A stretch of 56,771 nucleotides of DNA from JANNRA01 sp031401035 (GTDB taxonomy: Bacteria; Desulfobacterota; Binatia; HRBIN30; CADEER01), in assembly GCA_031401035.1 (NCBI GenBank), contig JANNRA010000220.1, forward strand, positions 1-56,771, written 5' to 3'. Every line of letters begins with the position of its first letter. The first letter of the stretch is position 1. A program made the position numbers and the translations under genes. The notes beneath the pieces were generated by a model. That model was not told the DNA's origin, searched no databases, and was given only the letters and a program-made list of their open reading frames with translations. Shown piece after piece: positions 42,951 to 52,389 of the stretch.

Positions 42951-44774
42951 ATGAGTGAGTTGGGATGGCAGGCCTGGGTGACGCTGGCCGTGCTCGGGGG
43001 GGTGCTGGGGACGCTGGCGCTGACCGCCTACGCCGCCGACGTCGTCATGATCGGCGCGGTCTCGCTGCTGCTGGTCCTCGGCGTCGTGACGCCGGCCCAG
43101 GCGTTCTCGGGCTTCGCTAATGAGGGCCTGATCACCGTGGCGGTGCTGTACGTGGTCGTCGCCGGCCTGCGCGACACCGGCGTCATGACCGAAGTGGCGC
43201 AGCGCATCTTCGGCCGGCCGCGCTCGCTCATGGCCGCGCAGCTGCGCATGATGCTGCCGACCGCGACGCTCTCGGCGTTCATGAACAACACGCCATTGGT
43301 CGCGGCATTGGTGCCGGCGGTCGGCGAGTGGACCAAGAAGCACCGCCTGCCGGTGTCGAAGTTCATGATGCCGCTCAGCTTCGCCACCATCCTCGGCGGC
43401 CTGTGCACGATGATCGGTACCAGCACCAACGTCGTCGCGGCCGGCCTGATGCGCGAGGCCGTGGACGCGGGCCGCCTCGACCAGGGCATGGGATTCTTCA
43501 CCCTCACCTGGGTCGGCGTGCCGTGCGCCCTCGCCGGCATCGCCTACATCGCCATCGGCAGTCGTTGGCTGCTGCCCGATCGGCGGCCGCCGCTCGACGA
43601 GCGCGACGATCCGCGCGCCTACACGGTCGAGATGATGGTCGTCGCGGGTGGCGGCGTCGACGGCAAGACGATCGAGGACGCCGGCCTGCGCCACCTGCAG
43701 AGCATGTATCTCGCCGAGGTCGATCGCGCCGACGAGATTATCGCGGCGCCGCCGCCGACGTTGCGGTTGCAGGCCGGCGACCGGCTGGTGTTCGTCGGCG
43801 TCGTCGACGCGGTCGTCGAGCTGCAGCGCATCCGCGGCCTCGCCCCGGCGACCGACCAGGTGTTCAAGCTCGCCGGCGACCGCGCCGGCCGCGTCTTGAT
43901 CGAGGCCGTCGTCTCCGACCAGTGCCCGCAGGTCGGGCTGACCATCCGCGCCGCCCGCTTCCGCACCCAGTACAACGCCGTCGTCATCGCCGTCGCGCGC
44001 AGCGGCACGCGGCTGCGCCAGAAGCTCGGCGATATCGTGCTGCAGGTCGGCGACACGCTGCTGCTCGAAGCGCGCCCCTCCTTCGTGCAGCAGCATCGCA
44101 ACTCGCGCGACTTCTTCCTCGTCAGCGCCCTGGCCGACTCCAGCCCGCTGCGCAGCGAGAAGGCCGGGCTGGCGCTCGCCATCCTGCTCGGCATGGTGCT
44201 GATGGCGACGCTCGGCGAAGAGCTGTCGGCCCTCGCGTCGCTGCGCCTCGGCATGCTGCAGGCAGCGCTGCTTGCCGCCGGCGCGATGCTGTTGACCCGC
44301 TGCTGCTCGGCGACGGCGGCGCGCCGGGCGATCGACTGGCAGGTGCTGGTGGTGATCGGCGCGACCTTCGGCCTCGGCAAGGCGTTGGAGGGCACCGGCG
44401 CGGCCGCCTTCCTGGCCCAGTCGCTGGTCTCGCTGGCCGGCCCGGATCCGCTCACCCAACTCATCGTGCTCTACGGCCTGACCATGGTGCTCACCGAGGT
44501 GCTCTCGAACACCACGGCGATCGTACTGGCGTTTCCCATCGCCATCGACGCGGCGGCGCGGCTCGGCGTCGCCCCGATGCCGTTCCTGGTCGCCATCACC
44601 ATCGCCGCCTCGTGCGGCTTCGCGACGCCGATCGGCTACCAGACCAACCTGATGGTGTACGGCCCGGGCGGCTACCGCTTCAGCGACTTCGTGCGCTTCG
44701 GCGGTGTGCTCAATCTGCTCATCTGGCTGGTGACGGTGCTGGTCACCCCCCTCGCGTTCCCCTTCACCCGCTGA
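42951..44774 (+). CDS. SLC13-family permease with two TrkA-C domains
   Basis: A 607-residue polytopic inner-membrane protein of the SLC13/CitM type. Helices fill residues ~8-195 and ~395-605. Between them lie two TrkA-C/RCK-C domains (about 205-290 and 300-385), one ending KTIEDAGLRHLQ... and the other VGDTLLLEARPS. The permease signatures SAFMNNTPLVAALVP and GTSTNVVAAG (SNT-like motif) and EVLSNTTAIVLAFP are clear. Compared with the permease at 209, it has an extra regulatory domain. It follows the acyltransferase by 73 bases and its link to LPS genes is unclear. Confidence 0.9.
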   Translation: MSELGWQAWVTLAVLGGVLGTLALTAYAADVVMIGAVSLLLVLGVVTPAQAFSGFANEGLITVAVLYVVVAGLRDTGVMTEVAQRIFGRPRSLMAAQLRMMLPTATLSAFMNNTPLVAALVPAVGEWTKKHRLPVSKFMMPLSFATILGGLCTMIGTSTNVVAAGLMREAVDAGRLDQGMGFFTLTWVGVPCALAGIAYIAIGSRWLLPDRRPPLDERDDPRAYTVEMMVVAGGGVDGKTIEDAGLRHLQSMYLAEVDRADEIIAAPPPTLRLQAGDRLVFVGVVDAVVELQRIRGLAPATDQVFKLAGDRAGRVLIEAVVSDQCPQVGLTIRAARFRTQYNAVVIAVARSGTRLRQKLGDIVLQVGDTLLLEARPSFVQQHRNSRDFFLVSALADSSPLRSEKAGLALAILLGMVLMATLGEELSALASLRLGMLQAALLAAGAMLLTRCCSATAARRAIDWQVLVVIGATFGLGKALEGTGAAAFLAQSLVSLAGPDPLTQLIVLYGLTMVLTEVLSNTTAIVLAFPIAIDAAARLGVAPMPFLVAITIAASCGFATPIGYQTNLMVYGPGGYRFSDFVRFGGVLNLLIWLVTVLVTPLAFPFTR

Positions 44775-44793
44775 GCCGCGCCGGCGCCGTCGC

Positions 44794-45993
44794 TCAGGCG
44801 GCGGCGAGCGACGCGGCGATGGCGTCGAGCGCCCGCGCGCTGTCGGCCTCGGAGATGATCAACGGCGGCGCCAGGCGCACGACCGTATCGCGGTGCAGCG
44901 TCCAGTTGAGGATCAGGCCGCGCGCGAAGGCCTCGCGGCAGAACGCCTGGGTGTGCTCGGACGTCGCGAACTCGAGCCCGATCAGCAGGCCGCGGCCGCG
45001 CACGCCGCGCAGCACCGGGCCGATCAACGCCGCCAGGCGCGCCCGCCAGGTCTCGCCGAGGGCGGCGGCGCGCGCCGGGAGCCGTTCGCGCGCGGCGAAC
45101 TCGAGCGCGGCGAGGCCGGCGGCGCACGACAGCGGGTGGCCGCCGAAGGTGGTGACGTGCGCCAGCGGTGGGTCGTGCGAGAGGCTCTGCATCAACTCCG
45201 GGCGACCGATGAAGCCGCCGAGCGGCAGCCCGCCGCCCAGCGCCTTGGCGAGCACCAGTACGTCGGGCGTGACGCCCCAGTGCTCGGCCGCGAACCAGGT
45301 CCCGGTACGCCCCAGGCCCGTCATCACCTCATCGAAGATCAGGAGCGCGCCGACCGCGTCGCAGCGCGCCCGCAGGGCTGGCAGGAACTCCGCCGACGGG
45401 ACGCGCACGCCGCCCTCACCCTGGATCGGTTCGACGACGACGGCGGCGACGCGCTCGTCGATGCGCGCCAGATCCTCGACGCGGTCAAATGGCAGAAAGG
45501 CGACGTCGGCCAGCAACGGTTCGAACGGCGCCCGGTAGCGCGGGCTGTCGCACAGCGACAGCGCCCCGAGGGTGTCGCCGTGGTAGCCGCCGCCAAACGC
45601 CACCAGCCCGGCCCGCCCGGTCGCCTTGCGCGCCAGCTTGAGCGCGCCCTCGATGGCCTCGGCGCCGCTGTTGCAGAAGAACGTCGTCGACAGGTCGCCG
45701 GGTGCGAGTTCCGCCAGGCGTTGCGCCAGGCGCACCTGCGGCTCCAATACGGCTTCGCCGTACACCAGGACGTGCAGGTAGCGCTCGGCCTGGTCGCGCA
45801 CCGCGGCTACCACCTCGGGGTTGCAGTGCCCGACGCCGGCGACGCCGATGCCGGAGAGGAGGTCGAGGTACTCCCGCCCGTCGGCGTCCCACACCGACGC
45901 CCCCTCGGCGCGCGCCACGACCAGCCCGAGCGGCGACTCGGAGGTCTGGCAGACGTGGCGCAGAAAGGCGCGCCGCAGTTCCTCAGGCTGCAT
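44794..45993 (-). CDS. Class III PLP-dependent aminotransferase
   Basis: A 399-residue cytosolic aminotransferase of the ornithine/acetylornithine/omega-transaminase class. PLP is held by Lys250 in LVLAKALGGGLPLGG; other marks are FFCNSGAEAIEGALKLARK (~103-121), GGYHGDTLGALS and IFDEVMTGLGRTG (~219-231). The start at 45993 overlaps the LuxC-family gene by 11 bases, making it the third gene of a coupled LuxE-LuxC-aminotransferase operon. This placement suggests that its amino acceptor is the aldehyde made by the reductase, giving a long-chain amine; that is inference. The true substrate cannot be read from sequence. Confidence 0.9.
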   Translation of the reverse strand: MQPEELRRAFLRHVCQTSESPLGLVVARAEGASVWDADGREYLDLLSGIGVAGVGHCNPEVVAAVRDQAERYLHVLVYGEAVLEPQVRLAQRLAELAPGDLSTTFFCNSGAEAIEGALKLARKATGRAGLVAFGGGYHGDTLGALSLCDSPRYRAPFEPLLADVAFLPFDRVEDLARIDERVAAVVVEPIQGEGGVRVPSAEFLPALRARCDAVGALLIFDEVMTGLGRTGTWFAAEHWGVTPDVLVLAKALGGGLPLGGFIGRPELMQSLSHDPPLAHVTTFGGHPLSCAAGLAALEFAARERLPARAAALGETWRARLAALIGPVLRGVRGRGLLIGLEFATSEHTQAFCREAFARGLILNWTLHRDTVVRLAPPLIISEADSARALDAIAASLAAA

Positions 45994-47230
45994 CGTGCAC
46001 CACCCAGTCGGCCAGCCGCGGCCGCCCGCCCTGCCGCCAGTCGAGCGGCGGTCGTTGCATCTCGCCGAGTCGGCACACCCGGTGGACGCCGCCGGCCCGC
46101 AGCCCGGCGGCGCGCTCGTCCCAACGCTCGCTGGGCGCCGCCAGGCCGGCGCACTCGAGCCACGGCCGCGCGGCGGCGATGAGGGCGACGATGTCTGCGC
46201 AGCGCCGCACCGGCATCACCCGCAGCGACCGGCCGAGCGGCGAGGGCTGGAAGCGCGGCCGCCCATCGAGCACGACACTGCCGCCCGCCTCGTCCGCCAA
46301 CGCGTGCAGGACGCACGGTTCACCGCCGAACGACTCCCAGGCGGCGCTATCGCGCCAGCGGCGGATCGCCAAACGCTCGCCGATCAGAAGTTCGGCGGGC
46401 GGCAGGGAGTCGGCCAGGGCGGCCAGGGCGGAGAACAGCAGCTGCGCGAAGGCGGCGGCGTCGTCGCGGTCGCCCTCGACGAAGCACAGTTGCGGCGACA
46501 GGCAGCCGCGCTGGTCCCACGTGGCAACGTCCTCGGCCAGCGCCGACGCGGCGGCGGCATCGCCGGCCTGTTCGCGGCTGACGACGGCGAAGCTGACGCG
46601 GTGGCCGTGGCCGATGAAACGGCCGCGGGCGCGGTTGGCGAGGGCGGTGATCGCCGCGTCGTCGCCGGCGGCAACGACCAGGTCGGCAGCGGCGAGCGCG
46701 GCGTCCTCGCGGGCGCGTTCGCCGCCCGGCCAGTAGTGGACGGCGAGGGCGTCGGCCAACTGCGGATCGTGCGCCGCGATGGACTCGACGAACAGGGGCG
46801 GAAAGGCGCGATCGCCGCGTCCCGGCTTGAGCAGCGCGGTCGAGCCGACCGCCAGCGACAGTGCCATCGGGACCGCTGCCAGGCCGGGGAGGTTGCCGGG
46901 CAGGACGTGCAGGATGAGGCCCGGTCCGCAGCGCCCTCCCGCCTCGGCGGCGACCAGCTCCGGCAGGCGGCGCAGCGGCTCCAGTAGGGCGGGCAGGGCG
47001 TGACGGATCATCGGTGGCGAGTATCCGGTGGCGGCGGGCAGTGCGGCGACGGCGCGCGCCATCCAGACCGATTGCGGAGCCAGCCAGGCCTCGACGACGT
47101 CGGCGAGGCTGGCGAGGACCTCGGCGCGCGGGCGGGCGGCGAGGGCGGGTCGGGCCGCGCGCAGCGCCGCGACGTCGTGCGCCAGGGCGGTGGCGTCGGG
47201 GGGTGCGGTCGCCGGCTGCCCGCTGGCCAT
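45983..47230 (-). CDS. Acyl-CoA/acyl reductase (LuxC family)
   Basis: A 415-residue protein of the LuxC family (aldehyde-dehydrogenase superfamily), which reduces activated fatty acids to aldehydes with NADPH. The active-site cysteine is Cys243 in WDQRGCLSPQ, the exact context of LuxC. The N-terminal part shows LHVLPGNLPGLAAVPMALSL (~108-127), the nucleotide-binding region of the family. The ATG at 47230 overlaps the LuxE-family stop (TGATG). LuxC reductase works with LuxE synthetase, and both are present here, but the luxA/luxB luciferase genes are not. Confidence 0.9.
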   Translation of the reverse strand: MASGQPATAPPDATALAHDVAALRAARPALAARPRAEVLASLADVVEAWLAPQSVWMARAVAALPAATGYSPPMIRHALPALLEPLRRLPELVAAEAGGRCGPGLILHVLPGNLPGLAAVPMALSLAVGSTALLKPGRGDRAFPPLFVESIAAHDPQLADALAVHYWPGGERAREDAALAAADLVVAAGDDAAITALANRARGRFIGHGHRVSFAVVSREQAGDAAAASALAEDVATWDQRGCLSPQLCFVEGDRDDAAAFAQLLFSALAALADSLPPAELLIGERLAIRRWRDSAAWESFGGEPCVLHALADEAGGSVVLDGRPRFQPSPLGRSLRVMPVRRCADIVALIAAARPWLECAGLAAPSERWDERAAGLRAGGVHRVCRLGEMQRPPLDWRQGGRPRLADWVVHDAA

Positions 47231-48300
47231 CAGGCGGCATCCCAGAGGGCGGCGGTCAGCGAACAGCCGCGCGCTTCCGCCCCCTGGGCGCGGCCGTGCA
47301 GAACGAAGCCGTCGTGCAGGGTCGCGCCGAGATCCTCCGAGAGCACCGCCATGGCGGTACCGGCGTTGGCGAGATCGACGTGGCTCAGGAGTCCCGGCGC
47401 GCCGGGCGCCGCCGGCAGCAGGGTGACCGGATCGAGAACCGTGACGCGGGCCCAATGCGGCGCCAGCTTGCGGCGCGGCGCGTGCCGGCCGGCGACGCGG
47501 TCGGCGATGACGCTGTCGTAGCACTGGCTCGACAACTCGGCCATGCCGTACTCGTTGACGACGAAGTAGCCCGGTACGGCGAAGGCGCTCCAGACCGCGT
47601 GCAGCAGGCCATTGCGCGACAGCCGACGCGGCGTGCCCTTGTCGCCGCCGGTGTCCATGATGCGGCTGCCGTGCGGCAGGCGAAAGGTGAGTCGCTCGGC
47701 GGCGAGGGCGTCGAGTGCGCGGACCAGGGCGCCGGTCGTCGTCAGGAGGGCCAACGGTTCGCCGTCGCGTTCGCTGGCGTGCAGGCGCTCGACGAGGCAG
47801 TCGAGGTCGAGGCGCTCGGCGTCGGCCGCCCAGGCGCCGCTGCCGTCGTCAAAGGCCTGCATCGCCCAGGCGATCATCTGCGCCAGGGAGGAATCGGGTT
47901 GCGCCGACGGCGGCGGCACCAGCGACACCAGGCGCAGGCGCGGGCGGTCGGGGAACAAGAAGCGGCGCAGGCCGGCCAGCGCGGAGCGCTCATACAGGCG
48001 CAGGTCGGGCAGGGCGTGCCGCGAGCGGGTCTCGGTGCCGTGCGTCGTGCCGCTCGACAAGAAGGTGCGTGCGGCGGCGCCGCAGCGCAGCTCGGCGTGC
48101 TTGAAGGCGACGATCGGCACCGGCGGGATGGCACGCCAGTCGGCGACGCTCTCGGGCGTCGCGCCGCGGTCGAGGCAGAAGCGCTGGTAGGCTGCGCAGT
48201 GGGTGAACTGATGGCGGAAAACGGCGAGGGCGAGCTCCTCGAAGCGGTCAGCCGCGGCGTCGTCGATGTACGCCAGGACGCGGTCGTACAGCGGGTCCAC
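47230..48300 (-). CDS. Acyl-protein synthetase (LuxE family)
   Basis: A 356-residue AMP-forming enzyme of the LuxE/acyl-protein synthetase family, which activates a fatty acid and passes it to the reductase. The phosphate-binding loop FLSSGTTHGTETR (~79-91) and the adenylation motif VVNEYGMAELSSQCYD (~252-267) are clear. The family tail is present. The ATG at 48300 starts the operon; the stop overlaps the reductase start by one base. It is transcribed divergently from the LamG-like protein, with promoters for both directions expected in the 123-bp spacer. Acid chain length cannot be deduced. Confidence 0.9.
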   Translation of the reverse strand: MDPLYDRVLAYIDDAAADRFEELALAVFRHQFTHCAAYQRFCLDRGATPESVADWRAIPPVPIVAFKHAELRCGAAARTFLSSGTTHGTETRSRHALPDLRLYERSALAGLRRFLFPDRPRLRLVSLVPPPSAQPDSSLAQMIAWAMQAFDDGSGAWAADAERLDLDCLVERLHASERDGEPLALLTTTGALVRALDALAAERLTFRLPHGSRIMDTGGDKGTPRRLSRNGLLHAVWSAFAVPGYFVVNEYGMAELSSQCYDSVIADRVAGRHAPRRKLAPHWARVTVLDPVTLLPAAPGAPGLLSHVDLANAGTAMAVLSEDLGATLHDGFVLHGRAQGAEARGCSLTAALWDAA

Positions 48301-48362
48301 CGGCGGACGCTAGCACGCGACTCCGGGCCCGCAAACGCAGCCCGGTGTGGGTGCTTGCTGCC

Positions 48363-48391
48363 TTGACACGTCGGCGGGCGACAGCCAGCAT
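48363..48391 (+). promoter_or_regulatory. Candidate promoter for the LamG-like gene
   Basis: A perfect -35 hexamer TTGACA at 48363-48368 is followed 17 bases later by CAGCAT (48386-48391), a weak -10. It lies 33 bases upstream of the ATG at 48424, in the divergent spacer to the LuxE-family gene. The -10 match is poor, so this is only a suggestion. Confidence 0.3.
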
Positions 48392-48423
48392 CCGAAAGTA
48401 TCCCAGAGGGGGTTAGGGGCCGC

Positions 48424-49509
48424 ATGGAACGTTCCAACGTCATCGTCGTCGCCGTCGTCATCGCCGCGCTGGCATTCTTCGGCCTGCAGTTCTTCTCCGG
48501 CGCTCCGGATGAGACCGAGCTCCTGGCCAGCCGGGGCACACTTGGTGCCGACGTGGCGGACGGTGCGGCCGGCAGCGGGGAGGGCGTCGGCCGGGCCAGT
48601 GGCGCCGCTGCCGATGCGCGCCGGGCGCGGCTGGGCGGCTTCAATGCCGATGCGCGACCCGGCGCCAGCGGCGGCACACGGCCGGGCGGCGCCATCGGTT
48701 ATGGCAAGGGTTCGGGGGCCGATGTCGTGTCCGGCAGCGCGCGGGCGGGTGGCGGGTCGGTCGGCGTCTCCGGCAGCAGCGCCGGCGGCAGCGCCGGCGG
48801 CTCGGCCGGTATCATCGGCGGCGCCGGCGGCGGGCTCGGGCCGCGGCCGCAGCGCAAGGACGACATCGTCGATTCGCTCAGCGCGCGGCCGCCGACCAAG
48901 AGCGATCTCGACGCGCCGCAGCCGGTCGACAACGGCGACGACATCGCGCTGAAGGTCGCCAAGACCGATGACATTTCGGACCAGGCCGGCCAGGCCGAGG
49001 GCGAGGTGCGCGAGGCCGAGGACGGTGAGGAAGGTATCGTCATTCCGGAGGACGGGCGCGTCGAGTTCCCCAACGCCGGCAACGCGTCGAAGGAGGGCAG
49101 CATCTCCTTCACGATCAAGCCCGACTGGGCGGGTGCGGACGCGAGCGACAACGCCATCGTGCAGATCCGCGAGGAGCACGCCTGGAACAACGGCCTGGAG
49201 ATCGTCAAGAACGGCGAGTACCTGCGCTTCATCCTGCGCGACAACACCGGCAAGGAAGCCGATATCAGCTACAAGATCTCCGACTGGGAGCCGAACCAGG
49301 AGCGGACCATCGAATTCTCCTGGGGCGAGGGCCGCACCGAGGCGAGTGTCGACAACCAGATCGTCGGGCGCAACGAGTACCCGGGCGAGTTGCAGTTCAG
49401 CCAGGGCACGCCGCTGATCTTCGGCGCCGACCACGCCGGCAGCAACTACGGCAGCGCGCGGGCGCGCATCAACCAGTTCACCGTCTCGCGCGTGCCGCTC
49501 TTCCGCTGA
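48424..49509 (+). CDS. Membrane-anchored protein with LamG/concanavalin-like domain
   Basis: A 361-residue protein. An N-terminal helix (NVIVVAVVIAALAFFGLQFF, residues 5-24) anchors it, probably with the rest in the periplasm. Residues ~35-140 are a glycine-, serine- and alanine-rich, low-complexity linker; ~140-200 is acidic; residues ~205-355 form a LamG/concanavalin A-like jelly roll (SISFTIKPDW, GLEIVKNGEYLRFIL, VGRNEYPGELQF). Such domains bind glycans or proteins. The ATG at 48424 follows the divergent spacer. A shared bidirectional terminator separates it from groL. Confidence 0.8.
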   Translation: MERSNVIVVAVVIAALAFFGLQFFSGAPDETELLASRGTLGADVADGAAGSGEGVGRASGAAADARRARLGGFNADARPGASGGTRPGGAIGYGKGSGADVVSGSARAGGGSVGVSGSSAGGSAGGSAGIIGGAGGGLGPRPQRKDDIVDSLSARPPTKSDLDAPQPVDNGDDIALKVAKTDDISDQAGQAEGEVREAEDGEEGIVIPEDGRVEFPNAGNASKEGSISFTIKPDWAGADASDNAIVQIREEHAWNNGLEIVKNGEYLRFILRDNTGKEADISYKISDWEPNQERTIEFSWGEGRTEASVDNQIVGRNEYPGELQFSQGTPLIFGADHAGSNYGSARARINQFTVSRVPLFR

Positions 49510-49551
49510 GGTCGCCGGCGCCCGACGCGTCAGCGCGCGGGCCCCAAACGC

Positions 49552-49589
49552 ACGAAGGCCCGCTGCCGTTGCCGGCAGCGGGCCTTCGT
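49552..49589. terminator. Bidirectional terminator between the LamG-like gene and groL
   Basis: A perfect 17-bp inverted repeat (49552-49568 and 49573-49589, loop TTGC) lies between two convergent genes. On the plus strand it is followed by CGTTTC. The long perfect stem and the position make a shared terminator very likely. Confidence 0.85.
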
Positions 49590-49613
49590 CGTTTCAGGCG
49601 CGCGGGGCGCGAC

Positions 49614-51266
<1,653 letters not shown>

Positions 51267-51289
51267 GATTCCTCCCGCGCAGCGCGCGC

Positions 51290-51583
51290 TTACTTGCCCT
51301 CGAGGACGCCGAGAATGTCGTCCTCGCGCATGATCAGGTGTTCCTCACCGTCGACCTTCACTTCGGTGCCGGAGTACTTGCCGAACAGGATGCGATCGCC
51401 GGCCTTGACGTCGAGCGGCACGAGCTTGCCCGCATCGTTGACCTTGCCCTTCCCGACCGCGATGACCTTGCCCTCCTGGGGCTTTTCCTTCGCGGTGTCC
51501 GGGATGATGATGCCACCCTTGGTCTTTTCCTCTTCTTGGACGCGCACGACGATGACGCGATCCTGCAATGGGCGAATTTTCAT
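51290..51583 (-). CDS. groS: Co-chaperonin GroES
   Basis: The 10-kDa co-chaperonin, 97 residues, capping GroEL. The mobile loop (EEKTKGGIIIPDTAKEKP, ~18-35) and the GKYSGTEVKVDGEEHLIMREDDILGVLE end are typical. A strong ribosome site (AAGGAAGGAG) lies before the ATG at 51583. It heads the groS-groL operon. The 130-bp upstream spacer holds a candidate promoter. Confidence 0.98.
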   Translation of the reverse strand: MKIRPLQDRVIVVRVQEEEKTKGGIIIPDTAKEKPQEGKVIAVGKGKVNDAGKLVPLDVKAGDRILFGKYSGTEVKVDGEEHLIMREDDILGVLEGK

Positions 51584-51675
51584 ACCCTTTTCTCCTTCCT
51601 TCCGTCTTCGAGTTGTGGATTGAGGCCGTGCCCGCCTGGCGGGAACGCACGCCGCGGCCGGGATTCGACCGCGGC

Positions 51676-51704
51676 TGAAATAGGCACGCCGCCCGATGTG
51701 TCAA
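51676..51704 (-). promoter_or_regulatory. Candidate groESL promoter
   Basis: On the minus strand a perfect TTGACA (51704-51699) is followed, after a spacer of 16-17 bases, by an AT-rich TATTTCA stretch around 51682-51676. The -10 match is weak. It lies between the DUF507 stop and groS. No CIRCE inverted repeat (TTAGCACTC/GAGTGCTAA) is present in the spacer, so heat-shock control, if any, uses another signal. Confidence 0.4.
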
Positions 51705-51713
51705 CCGGGCGCG

Positions 51714-51986
51714 TTACTTTTTCTGCTTGCGAAGCTCCTCGTCCATGTAGCGTTGATACAGAATGTCCCACTCGCGGCCGCCCGCCGGCACCTTGCGCGA
51801 CAGGGATTGGATCTTGCGCTGGACGATCTCGTCGAGCTTGGCGTCGTGCTCGCGCTCGCCTTCGAGGGCGCGCTTGATGTGCTGCAGCGCCAGGCGCTCG
51901 TGGGCGACCTCCGCCAGGCCCTCCTTGCGCAGGGTCTCGAGGATGGCGTGCGCGAGATACGACTGCCGGCCCTCACTGAAGCGCAT
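51714..51986 (-). CDS. DUF507 family protein (second of two)
   Basis: A 90-residue, highly charged helical protein of the DUF507 family. It shows SYLAHAILETLRKEGLAEV, EGEREHDAKLDEIVQRKI and the closing WDILYQRYMDEELRKQKK. The family is known from deltaproteobacteria and some other deep lineages, usually as tandem genes; no function is known. The ATG at 51986 overlaps the preceding DUF507 stop by one base (TGATG). Confidence 0.85.
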   Translation of the reverse strand: MRFSEGRQSYLAHAILETLRKEGLAEVAHERLALQHIKRALEGEREHDAKLDEIVQRKIQSLSRKVPAGGREWDILYQRYMDEELRKQKK

Positions 51987-52261
51987 CAGAGCGTAAAACC
52001 TCGTTCTTTTGCGAGCCGCTGCTTGATCCCCTCAATGAGCTTGTTCTGATCCATGCCCAGCCCCTGCCGGCCAAGCTTGGTGGCCATGCGTTCGGCCTCG
52101 TCCTCGAGTGCTTCCTCGGCGCGCAGGTTGTCGAGGATCAGGCGGCGGATGCGCTCCGCGACCTGCTTTTCGGTCGCCTGCAGGACGATGAAGCCGGGCT
52201 TGGCGAGGACGCGCACGATCTCGTCAGCCAGTCGGGCGATCCCTGCCTCGGGGATGTGCAT
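51986..52261 (-). CDS. DUF507 family protein (first of two)
   Basis: A 91-residue paralogue of the next gene, with IARLADEIVRVLAKPGF, VAERIRRLILDNLRAEEALEDEAER and IEGIKQRLAKERGF. The two are translationally coupled and probably form a heteromer. It starts at 52261, divergent from rmuC with a 128-bp spacer. Function is unknown. Confidence 0.85.
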   Translation of the reverse strand: MHIPEAGIARLADEIVRVLAKPGFIVLQATEKQVAERIRRLILDNLRAEEALEDEAERMATKLGRQGLGMDQNKLIEGIKQRLAKERGFTL

Positions 52262-52389
52262 CCCGCGACCATAGCCCGAGCGCCCGGCGCGCGTAAACCC
52301 ATGCGAGGCATCGCCGATGCGGGTCGTGGCGGTTCCGCCCGCGCTCGCCCCCTTCAGTGCCTGGGGGCAAGTATGGCACTCTGCCGCCG

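Noticed and set aside
44794..48300. Bioluminescence (lux) operon
   Set aside because: luxA and luxB luciferase genes are absent; only the aldehyde-forming enzymes and an aminotransferase are present.
51650..51675. tRNA-like T-loop sequence (GGTCGAATCCCGG) on the minus strand
   Set aside because: One base short of a proper T-loop, and no D-loop, anticodon arm or acceptor stem lies around it.
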